Assembly (NCBI GenBank): GCA_035496935.1
Contig: DATJED010000014.1
Coordinates: forward strand, 124,001-188,000
Length of the DNA stretch: 64,000 nt
DNA from: Pseudopedobacter sp035496935
GTDB lineage: Bacteria > Bacteroidota > Bacteroidia > Sphingobacteriales > Sphingobacteriaceae
Direction: 5' to 3'
The notes under the pieces: generated by a model
Told to the model about the DNA's origin: nothing
Seen by the model: the letters and a program-made list of their open reading frames with translations, nothing else
Databases searched by the model: none
Program-made: the position numbers and the translations under genes
Shown: positions 24,809 through 35,152 of the stretch, one piece after another
Layout: every line of letters begins with the position of its first letter
Numbering within the stretch: position 1 is the stretch's first letter

Positions 24809-26845
24809 TCAGTCGGATATCTTATCTTCATCAGCTACCGCATCTTCCCAATTATCCCACTTAACTGTAGCAGGATTATAACCATCGTAACCATAATTTT
24901 GACTCAACTCTCCCTTATTATTAGAAGTAATTGCTGAACTAGGAATAGGCCAATAAATATTCTTTTTATCAATGGTGTAATTCGGATTGCTATTTCCGGT
25001 TGAATTTATGGAAATTGGTCCTTTATTATAAAGACTGTAGTGGTTAATTCTTTGATACCAGTAGCTTCCGCCAGCATTGTCTGTCCCACTTTGTTTATCA
25101 AAGTTATCTAAACTGTAAACGTTGCCCCATTCATCAGGTTTACCACTACGAGCTAAACACAATGAGACACGAGTTAACTCTACATTACGCCATTCCTCCC
25201 AGTACAATTCACGAGCCCGCTCATTCATAATATCCCCTATTGTAACAGCCCCCTGATAAAGTTGTGTACATTTTGCTCTGCTTCTAATCGCATTTAAGTC
25301 ATCCTTGATTGTAGGGTCGGTGGGATTCATATAGTATTTTGCCTCGGCGCGAAGTAGATAGGCTTCAGCTAAACGATATAAATACCAGTCTGCATTTCCA
25401 CCGTTAGTTGCACCTCTATTACCGTCAGATCCTGCTATATTTGCCTCATTTACAGGATCATCTAAATACAGTTTATAATGAGGTACGTCAAACCAGCGAC
25501 GAATAGTATCACTACACAATAACGCTCCGGTACTCGGGTTAAATAAAGTCAGTGGCTTACCAAACTCGGTAGATGCCTTATTGTTTACTTTATAGTCCTC
25601 CATACGCACCCAATTTCCTGCAGCCGAGCTGTGACGCAAATCGGTTGCGTCCATTACGCCGTTGACTTTCCATAAAGTTTTTGTTGCAAACGCAGTTGGA
25701 CGGAAGGTAGCAATACCTCTTCCAAATGCCCTCATATAATCATACTTCGGGTTATAATCGGCGCTGTTACGTCTAATGTTTAATAGCGCCTGTTTACCAT
25801 CTTTGGCCTTCACTCTGCTGTCAAAAACAAAAGGATACAAGATTCGCATGGTAAGCATTTTAGTAAATGATTCCTGATCAGAACCTCTATTGGGCATCCC
25901 CATAATTACCTCAGTATTAGACGCAATCAGTTTATTTTCTGGCCGGTGTAAATCCCATATGACGTTTCTAGTAATAGGCCATGTTTGCGGTTCGCCTCCG
26001 TCGTTAAAAGTTCCAAAGCTATTTTGCATCAACGCATATCCGGATTGATTGATCAATATATCCGTTTGTTCTTTGGCTTTTTCATACTCGCCAATCGCCA
26101 AGTAACATTTAGCTAACAACATACGGCAAGCTCCCTTGTTTACCAAGCCAATCAACTTCGTATTACTTTGGTCTGGCACCCACTGTACTGCTAATTCCAT
26201 ATCTCTGGTAAGCATTTTTAGGATCGCATCTCGTTTAGTAGAACGAAAGTTTTGCTTAGGCACTTCTGGCAGTTTGGTTACAAGAGGAATGTCACCAAAT
26301 TCGAAAACTAAAGCCATGTAGCGAAAAGCCCGATGAAAATAGGCTCTACCTTTATACATGTTTCTAGTAGCTTCATCTAAACCTTCAACTTTGTCCACAT
26401 ATTGTATAATGGTATTCGCATATCTAATCCCCTTGTAGGTTTCCTTCCATAAGTATGCGATACTATTTGTTCTACCGAGGTTTTGAAAGTTGGAGTCATC
26501 AGGCTTAGGTGCATCACTTGTAGGTGTAAGCATATTAGCTACATCAGCCAACATGCTGCTCTTGTCTGTGGCGGCAGCAACCATCAAATCAGAAAAAATA
26601 TATTCTGTTCCCAAGGTTAGCATTTCATTATGATCCGTTGCCCAATAGGCCTTTAAGGTACGGTCACATAGTGCCATGGCAGCCATTAAACCAGATTCTG
26701 TAGAAAATGTAGCACCCGGCTCATAAAACGACAAGGGGTCGGTTTTTAAAAACTCTTTTTTACAACTGTTAAATAGGATTGCCCCCCCTATAAGCGCTAC
26801 TATGAACGTGTAAAGCTTAGGAGATTTTATATTTATCTTTTTCAT
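24809..26845 (-). CDS. SusD/RagB-family outer-membrane glycan-binding lipoprotein
   Basis: Surface lid of the SusCD importer that captures oligosaccharides. The 678 residues start with a lipoprotein signal (lipobox LFNSC, Cys28) followed by KKEFLKTDPLSFY, the standard SusD opening. TPR-like helices follow (for example YKGRAYFHRAFRYMALVFEFGDIPLV about 165-190), and the C-terminal RagB region includes NADWYLYRLAEAYLLRAEAKYYMN and ARELYWEEWRNVELTR. Longer than the usual 500-600. Start is 20 bp after the SusC stop. It is the only SusD in the window for about 48 kb of enzymes. Confidence 0.95.
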   Translation of the reverse strand: MKKINIKSPKLYTFIVALIGGAILFNSCKKEFLKTDPLSFYEPGATFSTESGLMAAMALCDRTLKAYWATDHNEMLTLGTEYIFSDLMVAAATDKSSMLADVANMLTPTSDAPKPDDSNFQNLGRTNSIAYLWKETYKGIRYANTIIQYVDKVEGLDEATRNMYKGRAYFHRAFRYMALVFEFGDIPLVTKLPEVPKQNFRSTKRDAILKMLTRDMELAVQWVPDQSNTKLIGLVNKGACRMLLAKCYLAIGEYEKAKEQTDILINQSGYALMQNSFGTFNDGGEPQTWPITRNVIWDLHRPENKLIASNTEVIMGMPNRGSDQESFTKMLTMRILYPFVFDSRVKAKDGKQALLNIRRNSADYNPKYDYMRAFGRGIATFRPTAFATKTLWKVNGVMDATDLRHSSAAGNWVRMEDYKVNNKASTEFGKPLTLFNPSTGALLCSDTIRRWFDVPHYKLYLDDPVNEANIAGSDGNRGATNGGNADWYLYRLAEAYLLRAEAKYYMNPTDPTIKDDLNAIRSRAKCTQLYQGAVTIGDIMNERARELYWEEWRNVELTRVSLCLARSGKPDEWGNVYSLDNFDKQSGTDNAGGSYWYQRINHYSLYNKGPISINSTGNSNPNYTIDKKNIYWPIPSSAITSNNKGELSQNYGYDGYNPATVKWDNWEDAVADEDKISD

Positions 26846-26865
26846 ATCTTTTAAATTAATGCGCT

Positions 26866-29800
26866 TTAAAAAACTAAATTTAGACCTAGGTTGTAGACAC
26901 GCGTTGCCAAACCACCTCCCTCACCAAAAGATGGGTCAGTCTCAGGATCACCATATTCCCAATCTCTATTCCATACAGCAACGTTTCTTACCGTACCATA
27001 GACCTTAACACGGTCCAAATTTAACCTTGAACTCCATTTTGTAGGTAATGTGTAAGCTATCGAAATATTATCCAGACGAACAAAAGAACGATTATACAAC
27101 TTTTGGGCACCGGTTGCTCCTGTCGGGCCTTTAGCTTCTATACGTCCATAGTCATTGGTCGGGTTATCAATAGTCCAATACTCTTTTGCAGGTACGTTCT
27201 GCAATGCATAGGTCATCCGGCCTCCATCATCATCATTATTCAAATAAGCGCCTGCTAAACTTTTGTGTCCAGAGTATGAATAGATATTAAATGACAAGCT
27301 CAAATTCTTGTTAAAAACAAACTCGTTACGCAGTGACCAATTAAACGGCGCATCCCTTTGACCAAGAAATTCTTTATCATTGTCATTATATACATGCGTA
27401 ATAGAGCCGTCTGCATTCGTTACATCGTCCGCGGTGTAGTTATTCGCTACTTTAGGATCGCCTGGTATTTGACCATATTTCGCAGCCTCTTCTACCTCAT
27501 CCTTTTGCCAAATGCCAGTAACGCGATAATTCCATATCTCACTTATTGGTTTGCCAATAAACCAGCCGTTGGTTATGTCGTCGCTTTCTTTTTGTCCAAT
27601 AACATTACCATTTACATCCAAAACATCCTCTTTTTCGTAATAAAGGTGGACGATTTTGTTTTTGTTATAAGTTAAACCTAATGTGGTAGACCATTGAAAA
27701 CGATCGTTAGAGATGTTGGCCGAGCTTAAGGAGAACTCAAAACCTTTATTATCCACTTGCCCTAGATTGGTGGTAATATGATCAAAACTAAATTCCGGTA
27801 AACGTTGGTCCAAAATCATGTCCTGAGTTTGCGTGTAATAGTATTCTGCAGTACCTGTAATTCTATCGTTAAGAAAACCAAAATCGACCCCTAAATTGAA
27901 TGAAGCGCTCTTTTCCCATTTTAAATTCGGATTTGCTAATCTATCTGCATATAAGTAACGGTATAATTCCAATTCTCCTGATTGGTTGATATATCCCTGA
28001 TACTTATTAGCTCCGCCACTAAGGTTTGACAATGCCAAATAAGGATTACTAAGAGAACGATTACCATTTTTACCATAAGAAACACGTAGCTTACCAGTGC
28101 TCATGACATCTTTCCACTTAAAGAATTTTTCATTTGCAAATGACCAAGCAAGTGCTACGGAAGGGAAAGTTGCATATGGATTTGAGGCACCAAACGCAGA
28201 ATAACCGTCCCTACGGATAGAGGTGGTAATCATATAACGATTATCGTAAGAATAAAACAAACGAGCTAACAAGGCATCAGCAGTTTCATGATCGTCTGAA
28301 GTGGAGTAACTGCTGTTTTCTTTGCTTCCGTTTTGGGTATTGTGAAATCCCAAAGCGTCGGATGGCAATATATTACGAGCTTCGATACGATCTTTCCATG
28401 ATTGTCTTTCTTCGGCTTCTTGAACCAGAGTTAGACTTAAACGATGCTTTTTATTGAAAGTTTGGCTCCAAGCAATAGTATTATTGTATGACCAGTCAAA
28501 ACGTTTTGTTTGCTCACGGTTTGCTCCACGTGTCTTTGGGTCCGATCCCGGCAATTCTGCGGACATAAAATAGCGGTCATGAAAAAATTGATACCGTGGA
28601 GATGCGTTGAACGAATAAGTAATATTAAAAGGTAATTTAACCTTAGCATTAAAAATGCTGTTTAATACCGTGTAGCCTTTTTCTAACTCTAAGTATTGCT
28701 TCTGGAAATCATAATTATAACCTCTTTGACTATACTCGCCACTTAATGGATATTGAATCGGATTGCCTAAATCATCTGCATAGTCCGCATAAGGGCTATT
28801 ACGCAAAGCATAATCCAAATCAATATCAACATTCCCGTCAGACCGGTTCTGAAAGTTAACATTTGCACCTAACTCTAACCATTTTTTAACCTTCGTTTGC
28901 ACCTTCATGTTTGCTCTAACGGATTGGTATTGATCACTTATCTCTGCTCCTTCGTTTTTTAAATATCCCATTGACAAGTAATAATTTGATTTATCGCTGG
29001 CGCCACTTACACTTGCGTTGTAATCTTGATTTATACCAGTTCTGTATGTTTTGTCGGCCCAGTCAACAGTTTTGTTTGCCAACAAGTTCTGAAGTGCATT
29101 TCCCTGGAAACCAAGACGTCTAGCCCAAATGCTATAATCAGATTCACCACTATCATTTGTAGTATAAGCTCTCCAATTTTCAATAGAGATATCAGAAGGC
29201 AACTGATCTGCCCGCATAAAATAACCCGGCTGGCTAGCAAATACTCCTGCTTGATAAGCTTCATAAGCTCCCGTAGTTGGGTTGACCCCATAAGTGTTTT
29301 TTGTATACCAGTCCTCTCGGTGTTGTAGATATTGTGAAGGACTGAACCTTTTTCTATAATTGCTTGCCTCTGTAGCTCCGCTGTTTAGGGTCATAGTAAC
29401 AACTGGCGCTCCTTGCTTTCCTCTTTTAGTACTAATAATTATCACACCATTAGCCGCTTTCGCTCCATAAATTGCTGCTGCTGAACCATCTTTCAATATG
29501 TCCATTTGGTCAATATCATCTGGGTTAATCTCTGAAAGCTCACCGTAAAATATGGTCCCATCAAGTATAAGTAAAGGAGAGTTGTGATTTCCACCTGTAT
29601 ATACAGAGCGTTGCCCGCGGATGTTCAATGAACCTCCTCCCTTCGCCGATGCACTATAACCTACATTTAATCCGGGCACACCTCGTAAGATATCCTGAAC
29701 CGTTTTTGGGTTTTCATTGGCAATCTTATCTGGGTTAATTGAAACGATAGAACCTGTAAGATCTCTTTTCTTGGCTGTTCCGTAACCTATTACTACAACT

Positions 29801-30135
29801 TCATCCAATGCTTTACTATCTGGACTAAGTTGAATAGCAAGGTTACTTAAATTACCAACTTCTACGGTTTGAGAATCATAACCCACGTAAGAGACTACCA
29901 ACTTTGCATTTTGGGGAACGTTCAGCTCAAAATTACCGTTTAGGTCAGTAGTTGTCCCTTGAGTTCCATTTTCAACTTTTATAGCTACACCTATGAGCGT
30001 TTCGCCTGACTTAGCGTCCTTAACGGTGCCTTTTATAGTTCTGTTTTGTGCTATTCCAATAAAAGGAAGAAGCAGAAGTACGCCTATAAATAATATCAGC
30101 GCCCGTGTTATTTTAATATTATATTTTTTAATCAT
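26866..30135 (-). CDS. SusC/RagA-type TonB-dependent glycan transporter
   Basis: Outer-membrane barrel that imports PUL oligosaccharides with the SusD partner, powered by TonB. The 1089 residues have a signal peptide (about 1-29, FIGIAQ), a carboxypeptidase-regulatory-like domain about 33-108 (IKGTVKDAKSGETLIGV), a TonB box-like DEVVVIGYGT (about 111-120), the plug with NIRGQRSV and ILKDGSAAAIYGAKAANGV, and the barrel ending in the aromatic LGLNLVF. There is no STN domain, unlike the receptor at the left edge, so it is not FecR-controlled. First gene of the unit; promoter E is about 205 bp upstream. Confidence 0.95.
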   Translation of the reverse strand: MIKKYNIKITRALILFIGVLLLLPFIGIAQNRTIKGTVKDAKSGETLIGVAIKVENGTQGTTTDLNGNFELNVPQNAKLVVSYVGYDSQTVEVGNLSNLAIQLSPDSKALDEVVVIGYGTAKKRDLTGSIVSINPDKIANENPKTVQDILRGVPGLNVGYSASAKGGGSLNIRGQRSVYTGGNHNSPLLILDGTIFYGELSEINPDDIDQMDILKDGSAAAIYGAKAANGVIIISTKRGKQGAPVVTMTLNSGATEASNYRKRFSPSQYLQHREDWYTKNTYGVNPTTGAYEAYQAGVFASQPGYFMRADQLPSDISIENWRAYTTNDSGESDYSIWARRLGFQGNALQNLLANKTVDWADKTYRTGINQDYNASVSGASDKSNYYLSMGYLKNEGAEISDQYQSVRANMKVQTKVKKWLELGANVNFQNRSDGNVDIDLDYALRNSPYADYADDLGNPIQYPLSGEYSQRGYNYDFQKQYLELEKGYTVLNSIFNAKVKLPFNITYSFNASPRYQFFHDRYFMSAELPGSDPKTRGANREQTKRFDWSYNNTIAWSQTFNKKHRLSLTLVQEAEERQSWKDRIEARNILPSDALGFHNTQNGSKENSSYSTSDDHETADALLARLFYSYDNRYMITTSIRRDGYSAFGASNPYATFPSVALAWSFANEKFFKWKDVMSTGKLRVSYGKNGNRSLSNPYLALSNLSGGANKYQGYINQSGELELYRYLYADRLANPNLKWEKSASFNLGVDFGFLNDRITGTAEYYYTQTQDMILDQRLPEFSFDHITTNLGQVDNKGFEFSLSSANISNDRFQWSTTLGLTYNKNKIVHLYYEKEDVLDVNGNVIGQKESDDITNGWFIGKPISEIWNYRVTGIWQKDEVEEAAKYGQIPGDPKVANNYTADDVTNADGSITHVYNDNDKEFLGQRDAPFNWSLRNEFVFNKNLSLSFNIYSYSGHKSLAGAYLNNDDDGGRMTYALQNVPAKEYWTIDNPTNDYGRIEAKGPTGATGAQKLYNRSFVRLDNISIAYTLPTKWSSRLNLDRVKVYGTVRNVAVWNRDWEYGDPETDPSFGEGGGLATRVYNLGLNLVF

Positions 30136-30842
30136 AATAAAACATACAAGTTAGTTTAGTAGTAATTGGTTTCGGATATTTGTTTACACGATTGTTATCC
30201 ATCTGAGATAAATAAATTCATTTTCATCTTTAAATTCCTGAAATACTCTTTAGCAAATATCAGATCAGCGTATGAGTAATGGTTTAAATTGGTTTGTAAA
30301 GTATTAAGTTGAAATTGATACCTAACATATACTGTTTATCAAAGTAAAGAAATGTGTTGCGTATACTTTACTCAACTTTTTGTCGATTTATCTCATATTT
30401 TATCCCCAAATTCCGTTGAGTCCGGACTAATAACCGCTTAATAACATCTTCGGAATTTCTACAAATTTTTAGCAAATTGAATCTACAACAAGTCCGAATT
30501 TTAAGGTAAAAATGTGGATTAGACGTGGACTCAATCCGGACTGAATACAGATTCATAGCGAATAAGATATCAAGAAGGTACCAGAACACACTAAGTGCAT
30601 AGGCATTCTAGAATGAATAAATTAGAAACTGTTTTATGACATAGAAATAAAAGGAGTGCCTATATCAATAATCCTCTTTTGTATAGTTTAATCTTGAAAG
30701 TCACTTCAGTTGAGAAAGAAAGTGCTGTTTTTTCAAATCAGCTAAAATCCGTTCTTATCTTATTAACTGAGGTCATCTATCCAAATGCTTGGTCCAAAAC
30801 AATTATTATCAGCGCGGAAGGCATTAATGAAGTTTCAAATCA
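30136..30842. other. Long intergenic region upstream of SusC
   Basis: Holds promoter E (30340-30395). Farther upstream (30400-30560) the 8-mer TCCGGACT occurs twice: first inside the 10-bp palindrome AGTCCGGACT (about 30419-30428), and again as CAATCCGGACTGA (about 30531-30543). TTGAGTCC and GGACTCAA also form an inverted pair across about 110 bp. No gene is convincing here. The GH63-like gene ends at the right border. Confidence 0.45.
30340..30395 (-). promoter_or_regulatory. PUL promoter E: HTCS-type element plus -7 box, for SusC-SusD operon
   Basis: Minus strand: TGAGATAAATC, GACAAAAAGT, TGAGT (30395-30370), then 21 bp, then TTTACTTTG (30348-30340). The first 21 bases match site B exactly. 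Leader of about 200 nt before the SusC start. Confidence 0.8.
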
Positions 30843-33659
30843 TCATTTCTTTGTCAACGCTAAGCTAAAAATGTCTTTATCTGATTTTTGCAATGCAACC
30901 TTAACAAAGTATAAGCCTCCAAAAGCTTTAATAAGCTTGATGTTTTTCCCATTACATTTGGCTTCGTAATCATTTTTATCATCTAAGCATATTAAAATAG
31001 TTGATGACCTAACTTTTTTATCGGAAAAGAGTTTAAATTCTCTTTCAAAGCTATCATTATCCGCACTAAATTTTTGGGATATTGGCCATATATTAAACCC
31101 ATAAGTTACGGTACCTTGTTTAAATAAAGCATTGTACCAATTTAGTACAGGTGATGACAGGGCTCCAAACTGATGCCATCCGCCACCATTACCTGACTCT
31201 ACACTAAAATTTTCCCAACAGTTATAACTGTCATCAGTTTCACGCTTCCATACATCTAAAGCTGTTTTTGCTATTTGAACAGCCTTTTCTGGCTCATTCA
31301 AGTCCAGCATAGTTTTCCAAAAGAACCACTGATGAGGCATCCACACCCTTCCGTTCCAATACCCATCCTTATTGTAATAAGGTGCAGTCTGATCAATTGC
31401 CGTTATGCCTTGGTCTGTCCAAAGTTCTCCGTTTGTAAAAAGATGACCGATAATCTGCTGCTGTTGCTCTGGATTGCATATTCCAGCAATCAGCGGACTG
31501 CAACCATCAATTCCTTTGTTGAAGTTACCTCCTCCCTTATATTCAAGCATGCCGGTAGGCTCACCATTGGCATCATGTTCAACATAACCATAATAACCTG
31601 ATTTGCTGTCCCATGCATTTTCTTGTAAAGCTTTAGTATAAAGGTTAATATCCGCATCATATTCATTCATATCTTGCTGATACCCCAACTGCCAGGCCGC
31701 CATTTTTAACAGTTTAGCGAACCGGATTTGATGAGAGGTATTGATGGTTGGCGCTACGGATTCTTCGAGCCTTTTCTTGTGCACAAATACCTGAGGAGGA
31801 TAATCATCCCATCCGCCCGAGTTGTAGAAAATATCCCATGTTTTAATCAGGTTTGATTTGAGCTTTCTTGTGGGAGAACTTTCTGCCCCTCCCAAGAAAT
31901 TGTAATATCTTTTCAGCCTCGGGTAAAAATATTTTAAATACTCTTTATTTTGTGTTTGGCCCCATAATTCATTAAACAGATAGGCTTGTACTGGCAAAGG
32001 TGTTCCATGTTCTAAAAACGCAGACTGCTCTGTGGTATCCATGGTATAGGCATTCAGTAACTCTACAGCCCTGCCGGTATTTAAGGCTGCGTATCCTAAA
32101 CCAATAAAACCGGAATCCCAGGTATACAAGGAACTCCATCTTTTGCCTGGTGTGGTGTGTTTAACATATTGGTTTACGGTAAAGGTGGGATATATTAAAT
32201 TGGTTAAGGTAGTGGCCTCCATCAACTGCTGACTTAACTGGTAAGGCTCTCCTGCTTGATTATAGCTATTAAAATTAACTTTTGACTGTTGGTTTTGATA
32301 TAAGATTTCTGCATTTCCCCAGTTTTCGTTCAAACGGCTTAACTTATCAATCACTTCTTTTTCGTTTTCACCATCAACAACGTATGCATACCGCGAAGTC
32401 TTTTGATGGGGTTTAAGAATAATAGGCGCAGAAAATATATTCTTAAACCACCCTTTATTATTACCGGAAATTCGAGACGTTCCCACGTTTCCGTCTTCTC
32501 TTTTCACTAAGTTGTTGAATATCGAAAGTACTTGGTCCGGATTATCGCTATATAATTCTCTCTTTTCAGCACCTAAATCGCTCCAAATCATACCATAAAA
32601 CCCTTTGATCTCTGGGTATTTCAATATAACCCCGTTTGGGATTCCGCTGGCTAATTGACGAGGAATATAATTGAGCTTATGATCGGTAAATTTTATAGAT
32701 GATAGTTCATTTTGACTGACTAGCGCAAATCCGTCTAACCTTATTGATGCATTATTCAAAATTTCAAGCGTACACCTTGTATCCCCTTTAGGTAAATTTG
32801 CTACATCTAAATAAGCTATGGAATACTCATTTGCATGAGGTAAATCAACAGGCTTTAATGGTGTTCCGTTAATTTCCGCTTTCAACATCGCATTGCTTCC
32901 CGAAATAGTTTTGTAGCGAATAAGGAATAGGCCGTTTCCTAAATTTCTATTGTTTGAAGTTTCATAAATTAGTTTTTCACCTTTTCTTTTGCCAATTAAT
33001 ATAGCCGTCCCGCTAACTGCGTTTTCATCGTTAACCTGACCTCTCAACTGCCCATTGTAAACTAAATTATAGTTCCATGCAAAGGCAGAATCTGTAAATT
33101 CCACATAATCCGAAGCTTTTTCCCACTTTACGTCAGTTGGTAAAACAGCAGCTACTTTCTTATTATAAGGAAAAACTATGGTGTTAAAAATGTTTAATGC
33201 AAGACTGCGATTATTATTGGTATTATTAACAAATTCTGCTTTTATTAAGCGACTGTGTTCATCAACTTTTGTAAATGAAACATCACAGAACACTCGGTCT
33301 TTCCACTCTAATTCGTATCGATAAGAGAAGTAAGAAAGATCAGGGCTAGCTTGCCAAGGATGATAGCCGGATTCTCGTTTTACATTAGCCAACGGTGTTA
33401 GCGTTCGCATGTATAACGATGGTTGAACGATAACATCAAATCTTAATCCATCGTTTTCGGACGGCACATGAGAAATCCCGTTATATTTATCGGAATAAGG
33501 ACCCCATTGAGGTAAAGCAAGGTCATGCGTGTTTTTTAATGACGCTGTAAAACCGTCTTCCCAATTTTTATATATAGAGGGATTAGGCTGGGCATTTAAA
33601 CTATTAAATGTTATTTGCCCAAAACATATCGCTAAAATAAAAGCGACCTTTTTTTTCAT
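30843..33659 (-). CDS. GH63-like (alpha/alpha)6 glycoside hydrolase, secreted
   Basis: Large inverting-type glycosidase of the GH63/mannosylglycerate-hydrolase-like group. I take ATG 33659 (MKKKVAFILAICFG..LNAQ, a clean signal peptide) over the 28-codon longer frame, giving 938 residues. The N-terminal half (about 30-440) is beta-rich with a jelly-roll-like stretch. The C-terminal toroid has YTWDSGFIGLGYAAL (Asp515, equivalent to the WD motif holding the catalytic acid in GH63/GH37), GYWNGRVWMPHQWFF and NCWENFSVESGNGGGWHQFG, which matches the family's closing motif with the catalytic Glu region. Second gene after the GH43 at 33750 (about 90 bp). Specificity unknown. Confidence 0.8.
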   Translation of the reverse strand: MKKKVAFILAICFGQITFNSLNAQPNPSIYKNWEDGFTASLKNTHDLALPQWGPYSDKYNGISHVPSENDGLRFDVIVQPSLYMRTLTPLANVKRESGYHPWQASPDLSYFSYRYELEWKDRVFCDVSFTKVDEHSRLIKAEFVNNTNNNRSLALNIFNTIVFPYNKKVAAVLPTDVKWEKASDYVEFTDSAFAWNYNLVYNGQLRGQVNDENAVSGTAILIGKRKGEKLIYETSNNRNLGNGLFLIRYKTISGSNAMLKAEINGTPLKPVDLPHANEYSIAYLDVANLPKGDTRCTLEILNNASIRLDGFALVSQNELSSIKFTDHKLNYIPRQLASGIPNGVILKYPEIKGFYGMIWSDLGAEKRELYSDNPDQVLSIFNNLVKREDGNVGTSRISGNNKGWFKNIFSAPIILKPHQKTSRYAYVVDGENEKEVIDKLSRLNENWGNAEILYQNQQSKVNFNSYNQAGEPYQLSQQLMEATTLTNLIYPTFTVNQYVKHTTPGKRWSSLYTWDSGFIGLGYAALNTGRAVELLNAYTMDTTEQSAFLEHGTPLPVQAYLFNELWGQTQNKEYLKYFYPRLKRYYNFLGGAESSPTRKLKSNLIKTWDIFYNSGGWDDYPPQVFVHKKRLEESVAPTINTSHQIRFAKLLKMAAWQLGYQQDMNEYDADINLYTKALQENAWDSKSGYYGYVEHDANGEPTGMLEYKGGGNFNKGIDGCSPLIAGICNPEQQQQIIGHLFTNGELWTDQGITAIDQTAPYYNKDGYWNGRVWMPHQWFFWKTMLDLNEPEKAVQIAKTALDVWKRETDDSYNCWENFSVESGNGGGWHQFGALSSPVLNWYNALFKQGTVTYGFNIWPISQKFSADNDSFEREFKLFSDKKVRSSTILICLDDKNDYEAKCNGKNIKLIKAFGGLYFVKVALQKSDKDIFSLALTKK

Positions 33660-33749
33660 TTTCGGTAAACGTATTGTTGACTTCCGGAAAAATTGTATAG
33701 TTTTCTTAAAATCTGTGCAATACGAACAGGAAAAAGCCATCAATTTATT

Positions 33750-34883
33750 TTAATTACCGTTTTCATTAATAGGAGCAGGAATGTCTATACCAATAGCCGA
33801 AGCTGTGCCGAAATTTGGTGAACCGTCAGCATTCCAGGTGAGCTTTTGCATTCTTGGGGTTCGCTTACCATTTGGTGTGTTAGCTACATCACGGGCGTGG
33901 TATATAAACCAATTTTCAGTGGTTACCGTTCCATCAGCGTTTGAAAGATTGCTTGTAAAAAAACCGTTATGACCTGGCCCGAAAACAGAGTTACCAATGT
34001 TTTTTACGAAAACTTGCTTTTTGTTTATCCAATCGGCAGGGTTCAAGGGATTTCCGCCGTTTTTTAGCTGTATCTGTGCAAGACAATAGTTATCGCTCCC
34101 AAATCTGCTGGCCGAATATATAATAAAGACCGGGCTATTGGCATCTTTCTGCAACATGATTGGACCTTCATTTACCCCGGCGCCCAAAGATCCGCTAGGT
34201 TCGTATTTTTCCCAATTATTTGTTGGCGATGATATTTTTACTCTTTCCCCGATGATTGTCCAGGGGTTAGACATTTGAGCGATATAAATGTATTGTTTGT
34301 ATCTGGAGGCTGTGCTTTCCCAACCGGACCAAATAAAATAGTTGTTTTCTCCAACTTTAAGCACAGAACCGTCAATAGCCCATTGGTCGCTGGAATCAGC
34401 TATTTTACCTTTAAAAGTCCATGTACCTGTAGTTGGGTCGTTATTTGGGTTTTCTAACACATACATACGATGAGTATCTCCTCCGCCGTCGTTAGCTGCA
34501 AAATAAATGTACCATTTGCCAGAAAGGTAATGTATTTCGGGAGCCCATAAATTGGAAGAGTAAGCTGTACCCGAAGGTGGTGTCCATATTACCTTTTCGG
34601 TAACTTTTGAAAGCAGAGACATTTTAGTAGTTTTTCTAAGCCCTAAATTACTGCCCCGTGTGTACATGAAATAGTAATTACCGTCTTTTTGAGCAACAAA
34701 CGGATCGGCTCTACTTACATCTATCAAGGGATTCTGAAAAGTGGCAACCGGCTCTTCGGTTTTAGGCTCCTCTTCTATCGGCTTGGTGCCATCGTCGACT
34801 GTTTTGCTCGTTTTATCCTTCTTACAAGCAACCCCAAATATTAAAATAGCCACAAGAAATTTAATAAAGAATATCTTTTTCAT
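33750..34883 (-). CDS. GH43 lipoprotein (arabinofuranosidase/arabinanase-like), paralog without lectin domain
   Basis: Start set at ATG 34883 (MKKIFFIKFLVAILIFGVACKKD, lipobox FGVAC, Cys20). The longer frame from 34970 would begin upstream of the predicted transcription start of promoter F. After a Glu/Lys-rich linker the GH43 propeller begins with NPLIDVSRADPFVAQ (base Asp), then WAIDGSVLKVG and GVNEGPIMLQKDA, block for block the same as the protein at 15002, so the two are recent duplicates. The difference is the missing ricin-type domain. First gene of a two-gene unit with the GH63-like enzyme. Confidence 0.9.
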   Translation of the reverse strand: MKKIFFIKFLVAILIFGVACKKDKTSKTVDDGTKPIEEEPKTEEPVATFQNPLIDVSRADPFVAQKDGNYYFMYTRGSNLGLRKTTKMSLLSKVTEKVIWTPPSGTAYSSNLWAPEIHYLSGKWYIYFAANDGGGDTHRMYVLENPNNDPTTGTWTFKGKIADSSDQWAIDGSVLKVGENNYFIWSGWESTASRYKQYIYIAQMSNPWTIIGERVKISSPTNNWEKYEPSGSLGAGVNEGPIMLQKDANSPVFIIYSASRFGSDNYCLAQIQLKNGGNPLNPADWINKKQVFVKNIGNSVFGPGHNGFFTSNLSNADGTVTTENWFIYHARDVANTPNGKRTPRMQKLTWNADGSPNFGTASAIGIDIPAPINENGN

Positions 34884-34953
34884 ATAAGTTAGTAAAAGGC
34901 AAACTCTAAGAATAGAATTTGCAAATGGTCTGTTAAACTGATTGGTTATCATC

Positions 34954-35009
34954 CAAAGTAAAGCAACCAAATCTTTAAAATCTGTTCATCTTGTTGTCGA
35001 TTTGTCTCA
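34954..35009 (-). promoter_or_regulatory. PUL promoter F: HTCS-type element plus -7 box, for GH43-GH63 unit
   Basis: Minus strand: TGAGACAAATC, GACAACAAGA, TGAAC (35009-34984), then 21 bp, then TTTACTTTG (34962-34954). Leader of about 65 nt to ATG 34883. It lies in the divergent gap shared with the regulator genes. Confidence 0.8.
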
Positions 35010-35133
35010 AAAAGTATCCATCCTTCAATAAAACACACACTTAATTCACTGATTTTGAACGCCAACCACAAATTGATATTCGCAAAACTCCTCAAACTGG
35101 AAACATTAGAAACTATATCTACCCTTGTTTATT

Positions 35134-35141
35134 TATATTTG
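35134..35141 (+). promoter_or_regulatory. Possible -7 box of the sensor kinase gene
   Basis: TATATTTG fits the Bacteroidota -7 consensus TAnnTTTG, 11 bp before the ATG at 35153. That implies a very short leader. No PUL element points toward this gene, so it is probably not autoregulated through that element. Confidence 0.35.
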
Positions 35142-35152
35142 TTCAACTAATT

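Noticed and set aside
30368..30589. 73-codon minus frame upstream of SusC
   Set aside because: It contains promoter E and shows no protein-like features.
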